A DNA stretch of 64,000 bases from Pseudomonas sp. ATCC 13867 (GCF_000349845.1 NC_020829.1:2301001-2365000); one strand, 5' to 3'. Counted from the first letter of the stretch, positions 8,545 through 17,377 are shown. Numbers and translations are program-made. Notes: generated by a model from the letters alone, not told the origin.

Positions 8545-10143
8545 ATGACTATGCGCATTTCGCCACTCGCGTTGGCGATGGCAGGGGTAAGCCTTGGCTG
8601 GTCGTCACTGGCGGGCGCCCAACTGGCCAACGACCTGACCATCGGCAACCCCAAGGCTATGGCGATGGCCAACGCCGTCACCGCCGACTCCACCGGCATC
8701 GACGCGGTGCACTACAACCCCGCGGCCCTGACCAAGCTCAAGGGGCGGCAGACCGCGATCAAGCTGGTCACCGGGGTGATGGACATCCGCGCCGATTTCA
8801 ACGCGCCGCCCAACTATGGCGACTCCGCGTTCGGTATCGATGACGATCCGGTCGCCAACAGCGGCAGCCGTACCCTGACGCCGACCATGTACCTGCCGGG
8901 CCTGGGCGGGATGACCGACATGCCGCTGCTGGTGGCGCCGCTGGCCGGGCTGTCGATCAACCCGCCGGGATCGAAGTTCACATTCGCCACCAACGTCTAC
9001 GCACCGCAGGCGCTGGGCTACTCGCGCGATTCCGACAGCGACCCGGCGCGCTTCGAAGGGCGCCGCGTATCGCTGCAGCGCATCACCTACTTCTCGCCTT
9101 CGCTGGGCTACCAGGTCAACGACGATCTTTCGGTGGGATTGTCCGTGGGTTTCTCGCACCAGGCGATGGCGCTGGACACCGACTTCCGCAACCCCGGCCT
9201 GCTCACCGGCCTGCTGCAGACCCTGCACGACACCACCTGCGTGCCGGGCGCGCAGGAAATCGTCGAACTGGTGTTCAACGTCTGCGGCGGCCGCATCGGC
9301 CCCTACGACTCGCTGGCCAACCTCAAGCTGGACATGCAGCAGAGTCTCTCGCCGAGCTTCAACCTCGGCATCCTCTGGGAACCCCGCGACTGGTTCGCCT
9401 GGGGCGCGACCTACCAGAGCGAGTCGCGCATGCATCTGAAGGGCAAGTACCGGGTCGACTACACCGAGGACTGGCAGGGCTTCTGGTCGGGCCTGCAAGG
9501 CTCGATCTTCGGCGCCTTCCTGAGCCCGCTGTTCCCCTACGGCAACACCGACGAGGAACACGGCGTGGCGACGCTGAACATGGTCAACCCGGACAGCTTC
9601 TCCACCGGCATCAAGCTGCGCCCATTCGACAAGTGGCAGTTCAACTTCGACCTGAAGTGGACCGACTACAGCGACTGGAACAAGCTGGAGATCGAGTTCG
9701 ACAAGGAGCTCGACCTGCTGCGCATCGCCAAGAACTTCGCGCCCAACGGCGCCACCGACCACAGCATCATCCTCGACCGCGGCTACCAGGACACCTGGAG
9801 CTACGCGATGGGCATGCAGTACGACGTCAACGACCGCCTGCAACTGCGCGCCGGCTACGAGTACCGTCCATCGGCGATCCCCAAGGACAAGGCCGATGCC
9901 CTGGTGCCGATCGGCGATGCCGACCTCTACGGCCTCGGCCTGGGCTACCAGTGGGACAAGGACACGGTGATCGACCTGGGCTTCAACTACTTCGTCTCCA
10001 AGCAGCACATCAAGGCCGGCACCAGCTGCAACCTGAACTGCACCGGCATCGACAACCTGGTCTACAACCCCTACGCGGGGCTTGACGTCGATACCACGGT
10101 GAAGGCCTATATCTTCGCCATGACCTACCGGACGACTTTCTGA
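8545..10143 (+). CDS. OmpP1/FadL-family outer-membrane protein (FilD-like)
   Basis: The 532-residue protein has a signal peptide ending near SLAGA and then the FadL-family N-terminal pattern. The segment AMAMANAVTADSTGIDAVHYNPAALTKLKG includes the conserved NPA-x-L motif that forms the luminal hatch. The remainder is amphipathic beta strands, and the chain ends in Phe, typical of barrels inserted by Bam. FadL proteins carry long-chain fatty acids or hydrophobic aromatics across the outer membrane. Here the gene sits inside the fil-like operon, as in Acinetobacter, so it may serve the surface structure rather than nutrition. Residues 65-130 and two cysteine pairs (near 230-245 and 490) look like extracellular loop insertions. 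Confidence 0.75.
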   Translation: MTMRISPLALAMAGVSLGWSSLAGAQLANDLTIGNPKAMAMANAVTADSTGIDAVHYNPAALTKLKGRQTAIKLVTGVMDIRADFNAPPNYGDSAFGIDDDPVANSGSRTLTPTMYLPGLGGMTDMPLLVAPLAGLSINPPGSKFTFATNVYAPQALGYSRDSDSDPARFEGRRVSLQRITYFSPSLGYQVNDDLSVGLSVGFSHQAMALDTDFRNPGLLTGLLQTLHDTTCVPGAQEIVELVFNVCGGRIGPYDSLANLKLDMQQSLSPSFNLGILWEPRDWFAWGATYQSESRMHLKGKYRVDYTEDWQGFWSGLQGSIFGAFLSPLFPYGNTDEEHGVATLNMVNPDSFSTGIKLRPFDKWQFNFDLKWTDYSDWNKLEIEFDKELDLLRIAKNFAPNGATDHSIILDRGYQDTWSYAMGMQYDVNDRLQLRAGYEYRPSAIPKDKADALVPIGDADLYGLGLGYQWDKDTVIDLGFNYFVSKQHIKAGTSCNLNCTGIDNLVYNPYAGLDVDTTVKAYIFAMTYRTTF

Positions 10144-10154
10144 GGGCACCGGAC

Positions 10155-11339
10155 ATGCGCAAGCTGACCCTCCTGATGAGCTGCCTGATCGCCGGCGGGA
10201 TTGTCGTCCCGGCGGTGCAGGCCGCCAGTGGGCGATACCTGTCCTGGGTGGACGACAACGGCCAGGTGCACAACACCTTCGTCGACGCCAGCTTCAGCCA
10301 GCAGCAGCGCCAGGCTGACAAACGCATCGACCAGAGTGACCGGGCGCGCCTGCTCGATGCCTCCGCGACCCAATGGCCGGGCACCCAGCCGGGCGGGGAG
10401 AGCAAGCGCCGCTACTTCACCTGGGTCGATGCCCAGGGCAACCTGCAGAACAGCTTCTACGCCGCCGGCCAGGTGCCGCCGGGCCGTACCGACTACGTGC
10501 TGCCCAACGGCGATCACTCCGCCGAGTACATCGACGCCGAAGCCTACGAGGACAAGGGCTTCGTCCGCAGCGAAAACGGCAACCCGTACTACACCTGGGT
10601 CGACGAGCAGGGCCGCATGCACAACTCGCCGATCAGCGCCGAGCAGCGCGCCGAGGCGTTCCGCCGGGGCGAGCAGGGTGGCAGCCGGATCGCCTACACC
10701 GAGGGTCGGCAGATCGAATTCAAGTCGCGCCCGGCGGCGTTGCCCGGCCTGGATGGCAGCGGCGAGCAGACCGATGCCATGAAGGCCTTGCTCAAGGGCA
10801 GCGGCAAGACCCTCGACGATCTCTACCAGGACCTGCAGCGCCGCTGCTGCGAGCAGATGGCCGACGGCGACTTCACCGAGCTGAGTGCGGAAGAACCGCG
10901 CTACGAAGAACTGAACAAGTTCTCCCCGAGCTTCGATTTCCCGATGGGCAAGAGTTATTTCGTGGCGATGAAGTTGCCCAGTTCGCAGCGGGTCTACGGC
11001 CTGCGCGTACGCAGTTTCGCCAACCATCAGGTGGTGTATCCGTCGCTGCTGTTCCTTGACGAGCGCAAGCGCCCGACCCGTCTGGTGAGCGACGCGGTGT
11101 ACAAGCTCAACCCGGAAACCTGGTACCGCTATGCCTTTATCGAGGGCACGGTGCCGGTGCGCGCCAACCAGGGCGAGCGCTACGTGCTGCTGCTGACCAC
11201 GGATGAAGACCGCAGTCTGCAAACCCTCGACAACAAGCCCTACAAGCGGCCGCTGGAAAGCCTGGCGGTGAACGAGGCGGGGATGAAGGTGCGCGAGCAC
11301 GGCGATCAGGGCGGGTTCGAACTGGCAGTGGTGCGCTGA
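10155..11339 (+). CDS. FilE-like periplasmic protein with three WVD repeats and a MalM-like C-terminus
   Basis: The 394-residue protein has a signal peptide (about 1-23). Three spaced copies of a Y-x-x-WVD-x-x-G-x-x-x-N motif follow at about 28-40, 87-100 and 145-158 (YLSWVDDNGQVHN, YFTWVDAQGNLQN, YYTWVDEQGRMHN), reminiscent of the DUF4124 'WVDENG' module. A CC pair near 235 precedes a C-terminal domain with MGKSYFVAMKLP and beta-rich segments, like MalM-type periplasmic proteins. NCBI-style annotation calls such operon-end proteins putative pilus assembly protein FilE. It starts 11 bp after the FadL-like gene, so it is in the same operon. The biochemical role is unknown; a periplasmic or outer-membrane-associated assembly factor is likely. 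Confidence 0.65.
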   Translation: MRKLTLLMSCLIAGGIVVPAVQAASGRYLSWVDDNGQVHNTFVDASFSQQQRQADKRIDQSDRARLLDASATQWPGTQPGGESKRRYFTWVDAQGNLQNSFYAAGQVPPGRTDYVLPNGDHSAEYIDAEAYEDKGFVRSENGNPYYTWVDEQGRMHNSPISAEQRAEAFRRGEQGGSRIAYTEGRQIEFKSRPAALPGLDGSGEQTDAMKALLKGSGKTLDDLYQDLQRRCCEQMADGDFTELSAEEPRYEELNKFSPSFDFPMGKSYFVAMKLPSSQRVYGLRVRSFANHQVVYPSLLFLDERKRPTRLVSDAVYKLNPETWYRYAFIEGTVPVRANQGERYVLLLTTDEDRSLQTLDNKPYKRPLESLAVNEAGMKVREHGDQGGFELAVVR

Positions 11340-11359
11340 TCCCGTCGCGCCGGTTTTTT

Positions 11360-11439
11360 GTAGGAGCGAGCTTGCTCGCGAAATCGTCCGACACCTGTGT
11401 GGCCGGTAAATCCGTTCGCGAGCAAGCTCGCTCCTACAG
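11360..11439. repeat. REP pair (inverted), copy 1
   Basis: GTAGGAGCGAGCTTGCTCGCGA at 11360-11381 faces TTCGCGAGCAAGCTCGCTCCTACA at 11415-11438 across a 33-nt spacer. Each arm contains its own GCGAGCTTGCTCGC palindrome. This is the common Pseudomonas REP/BIME type, placed between two convergent operons. Confidence 0.9.
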
Positions 11440-11445
11440 AAAGTC

Positions 11446-11484
11446 CCCATGAAAAAAACGGCGAGTGCCGGGCTTTTTCATGGG
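11446..11484. terminator. Bidirectional terminator between the fil-like operon and the ATP-grasp operon
   Basis: CCCATGAAAAA at 11446-11456 pairs with TTTTTCATGGG at 11474-11484, with a small CGGC/GCCG stem inside. An A-run on one side and a T-run on the other let it work for both convergent operons. Confidence 0.65.
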
Positions 11485-11494
11485 CCAGGGCGCC

Positions 11495-12481
11495 TCAGAT
11501 TTCCTTGGGCCGTACGTGCCCGAACAGTTCCTGGGAGAAGCGCACGCGCTCTTCCACGGCTTCCTTCACGCCCTTGGCTTCCAACTCGGCGAGATGCGCC
11601 TCGACCGCATGGGTGCGCAGGGTCAGGCCGCAGTCGTTGGCGATCTGGATGTTCAGGCCGGGACGGGCGTTGAGCTCGAGGATCAGCGGGCCCTTGTCCT
11701 GGTCCAGCACCATGTCCACGCCGATATAGCCCAGACCGCACAGCTCGTAGCAGCCGGCGGCGAGCTTCATGAAGCCGTCCCAGTTGGGCAACTGCACGCC
11801 GTCCACCGCATTGGTGGTGTCCGGGTGCTTGCTGATCTTGTTGTTCAGCCAGGTGCCGCGCAGGGTCAGGCCGGTGGCCAGGTCCACACCCACGCCGATG
11901 GCGCCCTGGTGCAGGTTGGCCTTGCCGTTGGACTGGCGGGTCGGCAGGCGCAGCATCGCCATCACCGGGTAGCCCATCAGCACGATGATGCGGATGTCCG
12001 GCACGCCTTCGTAGCTGATGCTCTTGAAGATCTGGTCCGGGGTCACCCGGTACTCGATCAGTGCGCGGTCGCGGTGGCCGCCCAGGGAATACAGGCCGGT
12101 GAGGATGCTCGACAACTGGTGCTCGATTTCCCCGTGGCTGATGATCCGCCCGGACACCGTCTTGTAGCGCCCCTCGAAGCGGTCGGCGATCACCAGGATG
12201 CCGTCGCCGCCGGCGCCCTGCGCCGGCTTGATCACGAAGTCGCTACGCTCGCCGATGATCTCCGGCAGGCGTTCGATCTCCTTCTCGGTGGAGATGATCC
12301 CGTACATTTCCGGTACGTGGATCCCCGCCTCGATGGCGCGCTGCTTGGTGATGATCTTGTCATCGACGATCGGGTACAGGTGCCGCTGGTTGTACTTGAG
12401 CACGTAGTCCGCGTTGCGCCGGTTGATGCCCATGATGCCGAGGGCGCTCAGGGCTTTCCATCGCTTGATCAGGCCGAACAT
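11495..12481 (-). CDS. ATP-grasp alpha-L-glutamate ligase-like protein (RimK-related)
   Basis: The 328-residue protein fits the RimK-related ligase family (TIGR02291). It carries ATP-grasp features: VIKPAQGAGGDGILVI for nucleotide binding and LILELNARPGL near the C-terminus with the Glu and Asn that hold Mg-ATP. No transmembrane segment is present, so it is cytoplasmic. The family couples an amino acid, often glutamate, to a carboxyl group; the substrate of this subfamily is not known to me. It starts 4 bp after the stop of the membrane protein upstream and ends the three-gene operon with a retropepsin and an inactive-transglutaminase membrane protein. That set is conserved across many proteobacteria. 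Confidence 0.8.
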   Translation of the reverse strand: MFGLIKRWKALSALGIMGINRRNADYVLKYNQRHLYPIVDDKIITKQRAIEAGIHVPEMYGIISTEKEIERLPEIIGERSDFVIKPAQGAGGDGILVIADRFEGRYKTVSGRIISHGEIEHQLSSILTGLYSLGGHRDRALIEYRVTPDQIFKSISYEGVPDIRIIVLMGYPVMAMLRLPTRQSNGKANLHQGAIGVGVDLATGLTLRGTWLNNKISKHPDTTNAVDGVQLPNWDGFMKLAAGCYELCGLGYIGVDMVLDQDKGPLILELNARPGLNIQIANDCGLTLRTHAVEAHLAELEAKGVKEAVEERVRFSQELFGHVRPKEI

Positions 12482-12484
12482 GGC

Positions 12485-14017
12485 TTAGTCCTTGAGGAAG
12501 GCTTTGAAGCGGAACAGTTCGGTCAGGCGGTAACCGCGGTAGCGACCCATCGCCAGCATGAACGACACCAGGATCAGCAATACGGCCGGGAAGGTGAACA
12601 CGAAGTACACCAGTTCCGGTACGCGCATCAGGATGTGCGCCAGGGCGGCGGCGAACAGGGTGCCGATGGCGGCCTTCATGGCGTGGGCCGCGCCGCGCTC
12701 TTCCCAGGTGATCGACAGGCGTTCGATGCTCATGGTCAGGATCACCATCGGGAACAGCGCCACCGACAGACCGCTCTCGAAGCCGAGCTTGTGGCTGAGC
12801 AGGCTGATGGCGGCGATCATCACCACCACGAAGGTCAGCACCACCGACAGGCGCGGCAGCATCTGCAACTTCAGGTGTTCCAGGTAGGAGCGTAGCGACA
12901 GGCCCAGCGCGGTGATCACGGTGAACAGGCCGATACCCCACTGCAGGCCGGTTTCGCGGAAGGCGAGGGCGATCAGCACCGGGGTGAAGGTACCCAGGGT
13001 CTGGATGCCGATCAGGTTGCGCAGCACCAGGATCACCAGCACGCCGAACGGGATCATGATCATGATCTGGAAGGTCTGCTGGGTGGACAGCGGCAGGCCG
13101 TACAGCGAGTACTCGAGGAAGGCCGCGTCGGTGTTCTCGTCCGACAGCTTGGCCAGGCGGATAGCGTTCATCTCGCTGCTGTTGAGGCTGAAGCTGACCT
13201 GGGCCTTCTTGCCACCCTCGATGGACAGCAGGCTCTCGTCACCCAGCCACCAGATCAGGCGGTCGGCGGGCAGGCCGCGTTCGCCGTTCTCCGGGTTGAA
13301 GTACAGCCATTCCTTGCCGTTGAAGCTGCGCAGCCAAAGTTCCGGCTGTTGCGGCTGGTTGGCGACCAGGCGAATGGTGTGCACTCGCTCCAGCGGTACG
13401 TGGGCCACGGCCAGCAGGGTCTCGACCACGTGGGAGCGCTTGTCCAGGCTGGTATCGCCGGCCAGCAGCAGCTTGACGTTGTCGTCGCTGAGGTTGTTGG
13501 CGCGCTTGATGGCTTCGCTGACGAAGGTCTCGACGTCCGCCGAATGCTGGCGGATGGGCGCGATCAAGGCTTCGGCGGCAATCTTCTCCGGGCCTTCCAG
13601 GGGCAGGCTGTCGCGGAAGATCGGGCCCTTTTCCTTGGCCTTTTCGCCGGCGCCAGCGTAGCGCTTGGTCAGCACCAGGCGGTAGTAGAGGGTCTGCTGG
13701 CCGTTGGCGCGGCGCGAGGACCAGGTCACCTTGCGGTTGCCGTCGGCGCGGTTGATGCCCACGCCATAGTTGTTGGAGACGAAGCTCTCGTTGAGGCTGA
13801 CGTAATCCTGGCTCAGCGGCGGCACGAACATCTGTACCTTCACCGGTGTCTTCGGCGTGGCGATGAACTCGACCTTGGCGTCGATGTTCCACAAGTCGTC
13901 GGTCTCGGCCTCGGTCATCGGGATACCGAGGATGAAGATCTGGTAGGCGGTGATCGCGACGCCCAACGTCAGCAGGATGGCGATCAGGACCTTCAGATGC
14001 AGGGTAAGAGAGCGCAT
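12485..14017 (-). CDS. Membrane protein with inactive transglutaminase domain and seven C-terminal helices
   Basis: The 510-residue protein has one N-terminal membrane helix (about 7-30), a periplasmic domain of about 220 residues, and a cluster of hydrophobic helices from about 310 to 490. This matches the family pair 'inactive transglutaminase fused to 7 TM helices' (PF14400/PF14402). The soluble domain resembles a transglutaminase core but I see no Cys in a catalytic setting, consistent with the family name. It may sense or present a peptide or protein in the periplasm to the partner retropepsin. It is followed after 4 bp by the ATP-grasp gene and preceded by the retropepsin gene after 4 bp. 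Confidence 0.8.
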   Translation of the reverse strand: MRSLTLHLKVLIAILLTLGVAITAYQIFILGIPMTEAETDDLWNIDAKVEFIATPKTPVKVQMFVPPLSQDYVSLNESFVSNNYGVGINRADGNRKVTWSSRRANGQQTLYYRLVLTKRYAGAGEKAKEKGPIFRDSLPLEGPEKIAAEALIAPIRQHSADVETFVSEAIKRANNLSDDNVKLLLAGDTSLDKRSHVVETLLAVAHVPLERVHTIRLVANQPQQPELWLRSFNGKEWLYFNPENGERGLPADRLIWWLGDESLLSIEGGKKAQVSFSLNSSEMNAIRLAKLSDENTDAAFLEYSLYGLPLSTQQTFQIMIMIPFGVLVILVLRNLIGIQTLGTFTPVLIALAFRETGLQWGIGLFTVITALGLSLRSYLEHLKLQMLPRLSVVLTFVVVMIAAISLLSHKLGFESGLSVALFPMVILTMSIERLSITWEERGAAHAMKAAIGTLFAAALAHILMRVPELVYFVFTFPAVLLILVSFMLAMGRYRGYRLTELFRFKAFLKD

Positions 14018-14021
14018 GGGA

Positions 14022-14564
14022 TTACTCGGCAGGTTTCGCTACGGGTTGGCAGCCGGGCTTGCCGGCGGCGTATTTCAGGCTCGGGTCGACCAGGGCGCCG
14101 AAGCGCTTGAGCGCGTCGGAGCCGATCAGAAGCGGGTATTGGAAGGCGCTACGGTCGGTAAGGTTCACTTCGATGGTGCGTCTGATCTTGCCCATGCAGA
14201 CGTCCAGCTCGATCACCGGGCGCGCGGTATAGGCCTTGCCTCCATCGGGGTCGTAGTCGCCGTGGCGGCGCTTGATCTTACTGATGCGCGCCAGCGGTTT
14301 TTCGATCGGCTGGCTGTCGGCGGTGTCGGTGGCGAGGTAGAAACGCACCCAGGTTTCGCCGTCGCGCTTGAAGCGCTTGATGTCGCGGGCGCTGAGCGAG
14401 GCGGTCTTGGCGCCGGTGTCGAGTTTGGCGGCCAGCTCCAGGCTCAGGTCGTCGATGCGGGCGTATTCGTTCAGGCCGTAGACCGTCTTGCCGGCGGCGG
14501 CAGTGGTGCCGGAAAGCAGGACGGCGCTCAGGAGAAGCAGCAGGGCAGTGGGCTTGAGTCTCAT
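14022..14564 (-). CDS. Retropepsin-like aspartic protease (RimB family), exported
   Basis: The 180-residue protein starts with a signal peptide (about 1-24). A single retropepsin-type active-site motif, LDTGAKTASL with Asp at about 49, follows. A second conserved block, FQYPLLIGSDALKRF, is typical of the RimB/PF05618 family. Retropepsins act as dimers, each chain giving one Asp. In this operon the enzyme is probably periplasmic and near the inner-membrane partner. It heads the operon; its promoter must lie in 14565-14826, where I see no clear consensus. The combination of protease, membrane receptor and cytoplasmic ligase suggests a signalling or modification relay, which is inference. Confidence 0.8.
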   Translation of the reverse strand: MRLKPTALLLLLSAVLLSGTTAAAGKTVYGLNEYARIDDLSLELAAKLDTGAKTASLSARDIKRFKRDGETWVRFYLATDTADSQPIEKPLARISKIKRRHGDYDPDGGKAYTARPVIELDVCMGKIRRTIEVNLTDRSAFQYPLLIGSDALKRFGALVDPSLKYAAGKPGCQPVAKPAE

Positions 14565-14826
14565 AGGTCTTGATGAGTGGGTGGCCGCAAAGCCTTGGAA
14601 AAGTAAGTGTCCCGGTCGTCACCCCCATTCGGCCGTGGCCGGGTTACCACTCGGCGGGCCCAGGGACGCCAGGCAATAACGCGCCAAATTCTATCATGTG
14701 GCTTTTGCGTGGCGACAGTCGGTTGGCGCCTTGGCAGGGTATTTGTTCCAAGCGTGCCTTGTGCGAGCCGGCCGCAGAGGCTTTTCCTTCCACGGCCGCC
14801 GCCCGGCAGCCGGATTGCGCGAGGGT

Positions 14827-15717
14827 TCAGGGCGTTTCCGGTACGCTGACTTCGCTCCAGCTGCTATCGGGGTCGAAGCGGCTCATTTTCATCGCGACTT
14901 TCCCGCCGTCGGGCCCCAGGTTCTTGGAGAAGATTTCGCCGTCGTGGCTGATCATGAAACTCATCACACCGCTGTCGCCATAACGGACCGGCCAGGCGAC
15001 CAGGGCGAAACCGCGAGTCATCTTGCCGCCGATCAGGTAGTCGTAGGCGCCGCCGGGAGCCGAGGGGCCCTGGGCCGTGAGGATCCGGTAGTGATAGCCG
15101 TGCCAGCCATCCCCCGGGAGATCGTCGCCGAACAAGGGGCCGAGGGGGCTTTCCTCGCCGCCGTCCTCTTCCGGCCAGTACAGGCCGTCGTGGTGGCCGT
15201 CGCTGCTGACGAACTTCTGTGCGTATTCCAGAATGCCGTCGCCGTTGCGGTCCTCCTCGGCGAAATCCATCTGCGCGTCGTGGTAGGCCTGCACCGCGCT
15301 CACCGCCGCCTCTTCGTTGCGGCCGATGCGCCGGATGCGGATTTCCTCGCCGCCAGCCTTGGCGTTGAATGCCCATCCTTTCTTTTCGTGCAGGATCGGC
15401 AGGGGCAGTGTCCAGGGATCGTTGCCGACCACCAGGTGGGCGCGCTCGGGGGTGTCCTTCTCGATCTGGTGCTTGTCCCGATAGTGCGCGAGGAAGGCGT
15501 TCACCTCCTGCCGATCGATGCCTTTGGTCGGGATGTAGTTGTGCCAGTCCTTGCCGAGCAGGGCGGCCAGGCGGTCAGGGTCTGCCTTTTGCGTGCCGAG
15601 CGCGGCGATGAAGGCGTCGGCGGCGGCTTCCGGCGTGGGGAAGGTTTCCTGCGCCAGCAGGCTGCAGGGCAGCGCACCCAGGAGGGCAAGCGCGAGTATG
15701 CGCGAGACGACATGCAT
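14827..15717 (-). CDS. DUF2950 family exported protein
   Basis: The 296-residue protein has a Sec signal peptide (MHVVSRILALALLGALPCSLLAQ). A mixed alpha/beta body carries FPTPEAAADAFIAAL near the start and GGYDYLIGGKMTRGFALVAWP-like segments later, matching DUF2950. I chose the ATG at 15717 because the signal peptide starts there; the longer upstream reading frame overlaps the neighbouring gene. The start lies 10 bp after the stop of a DUF3300 gene, and the two families usually occur as such a pair. No enzymatic motif is visible, and the function is unknown. Confidence 0.75.
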   Translation of the reverse strand: MHVVSRILALALLGALPCSLLAQETFPTPEAAADAFIAALGTQKADPDRLAALLGKDWHNYIPTKGIDRQEVNAFLAHYRDKHQIEKDTPERAHLVVGNDPWTLPLPILHEKKGWAFNAKAGGEEIRIRRIGRNEEAAVSAVQAYHDAQMDFAEEDRNGDGILEYAQKFVSSDGHHDGLYWPEEDGGEESPLGPLFGDDLPGDGWHGYHYRILTAQGPSAPGGAYDYLIGGKMTRGFALVAWPVRYGDSGVMSFMISHDGEIFSKNLGPDGGKVAMKMSRFDPDSSWSEVSVPETP

Positions 15718-15727
15718 GACCAGGCTC

Positions 15728-17266
15728 CTATCTGTGCCGCCGCAGGCCGCCGCCGGACGGGGCGCGAGCAGGGCGTTGCACGGTGTGACCAGTGCGCACG
15801 GCCTGGGGCCGGCTGGCAACGGCGCGGCTGGCTTGCCCGCGGTGGGTGAGCGCTCGGGATTGCGTCGGGTTGCTGGCCCCGGCGAAGGCGTTGTTGCGCG
15901 GGGCCTGGAGCCTGGCGTGCTGCTGGCGTGCCTGTTCGCGAATCTGCGCGTTGTTCTGCGCCCGTGGTCGTTGTTGGGGCTGTGCGCTGCGGTTTTGTGC
16001 CACGCTCTGGGCGCGCTGGCGGGCGTCGGGGTTGTCGCGCAATTCGCGGTTGGCCTGCTGGGCGCGCTGAAGGGCTTGCGGATTGTCGCGCAGCTCCCGG
16101 GTGGCGGCCTGGGCGCGTTCGCGAGCCTGGGCATTGTTCACCGCCGGCGGCGTAATGCCGCGCTGGGCAAGGCTTTCGCGCGCGCGCGAGCGCTCCTGGG
16201 CGCGGGCGGAGTCGAAGCCGCGCAGGGCCTCGCGCTGTTCGCCGCCGGCCAGCCGCCGGCTGTACTGCTCGCGGCTGACGGAGTCGCGGTAGGGCACGCC
16301 GTTGCGATAGAGGGGATCATGCCGCCAGGTATTCCGGTTGGCGTTGATCTGTCGGTTGACGTTGATGTTGTTGTAGCGGTTCACATCGACGTCGAGGTCA
16401 TGGTCGTCCCAGTCGCAGTCGCCCCAGAGCGAGTTCACGATGGCGACCCCCGCGCCGAATGCCAGGCCAGTGGCCAGCGCGGTAGCGACAGGGTATTCGG
16501 GGGGTGGGGGGTAGTAGGTCGGCGGACTGGATGGGTAGGCCCAGGTGCCGTAGACCTGGTTGGGGTTGTAGCTGGGGACGTAGACGACCTGCGGGTTGGT
16601 GGGCTCGATGACGATCGTCTGGGAGGGCGCCGGTTGCTGCACCACCACGGTGCCGCCGTCGGAGGCCGCCTGCGCCGGAGTTTGCGGCGCTGCCGGTTGG
16701 ACGGTGACGGTCTGCTGTTCGTTCGACGTCAGGTTGCCGGCGGCCTGGGCCTGGCGGCGCAGGCGCTGGATGGAGTCCATCACGGCGTCGGGCTGGGCCA
16801 GGAAGGCATCGCCGACGCGCTGTACCCAGGCCGGGTCCTGGTCAAGCGTGGCCAATACGGCGGGGAAGGCGACCAACGACTGGACACTCGGGTCCCACGG
16901 CTGGTTGGCCACCTGCTTCACGGCGGCGTCGCCGGTCGCGTCGGGATGCGCCTTCGACCAGGCTGCCGCGTCGGCCACATTGCCTGGATAGGTGGTTGCC
17001 ATCAGCACCTGGGCCAGCAGCGAGTCGGGGTACAGCGCCAGCGGCGCGAGCATCTGGTCGAGTTGTTCGGTGGTGAATACCGCCTGGGGCGCTGCTGTTG
17101 AAGTGGGCGGAGGGGCCGCGCGTTCGGGCGCGGCGGCGGGCGGCGCAGGCGCTGCGGCGGCGGGAGGCGGGCTGGGTGTGGTGGTTTTGGCGTCGGGCGG
17201 CTGGTCCGAGTCACAGCCCGTCAACGCCAGCAGGACGGCCAGGATCAGATGCTGACATTCTCGCAT
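15728..17266 (-). CDS. DUF3300 lipoprotein with Arg/Gln/Ala-rich tail
   Basis: The 512-residue protein opens with a lipoprotein signal whose lipobox is LALTGC, so it is probably lipid-anchored. A proline/alanine-rich linker follows, then the DUF3300 core at about 60-270 (QLDQMLAPLALYPDSLLAQVLMA and a VVYVPSYNPNQVYG segment). The last 200 residues are low-complexity and rich in Asn, Arg, Gln and Ala, with repeats such as RELRDNP and RAQ. Such tails often bind polyanions or polysaccharide; that is inference. It is the promoter-proximal gene of the DUF3300-DUF2950 pair. Homologous pairs occur widely in environmental proteobacteria without a known role. Confidence 0.75.
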   Translation of the reverse strand: MRECQHLILAVLLALTGCDSDQPPDAKTTTPSPPPAAAAPAPPAAAPERAAPPPTSTAAPQAVFTTEQLDQMLAPLALYPDSLLAQVLMATTYPGNVADAAAWSKAHPDATGDAAVKQVANQPWDPSVQSLVAFPAVLATLDQDPAWVQRVGDAFLAQPDAVMDSIQRLRRQAQAAGNLTSNEQQTVTVQPAAPQTPAQAASDGGTVVVQQPAPSQTIVIEPTNPQVVYVPSYNPNQVYGTWAYPSSPPTYYPPPPEYPVATALATGLAFGAGVAIVNSLWGDCDWDDHDLDVDVNRYNNINVNRQINANRNTWRHDPLYRNGVPYRDSVSREQYSRRLAGGEQREALRGFDSARAQERSRARESLAQRGITPPAVNNAQARERAQAATRELRDNPQALQRAQQANRELRDNPDARQRAQSVAQNRSAQPQQRPRAQNNAQIREQARQQHARLQAPRNNAFAGASNPTQSRALTHRGQASRAVASRPQAVRTGHTVQRPARAPSGGGLRRHR

Positions 17267-17377
17267 GGCGCTCTCCTGTGCCTGTGCCGGGGAATGCCCG
17301 ACCCGTGAAAGGTGCCACGGGCAAATCGCGGGTCCACAGAATGATAGGCGTATTGGCGAGAGGCTGCCGAAAGTCGA

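Noticed and set aside
11360..11439. Possible CRISPR repeat
   Set aside because: The repeats are inverted pairs at scattered sites, without regular spacers or cas genes.
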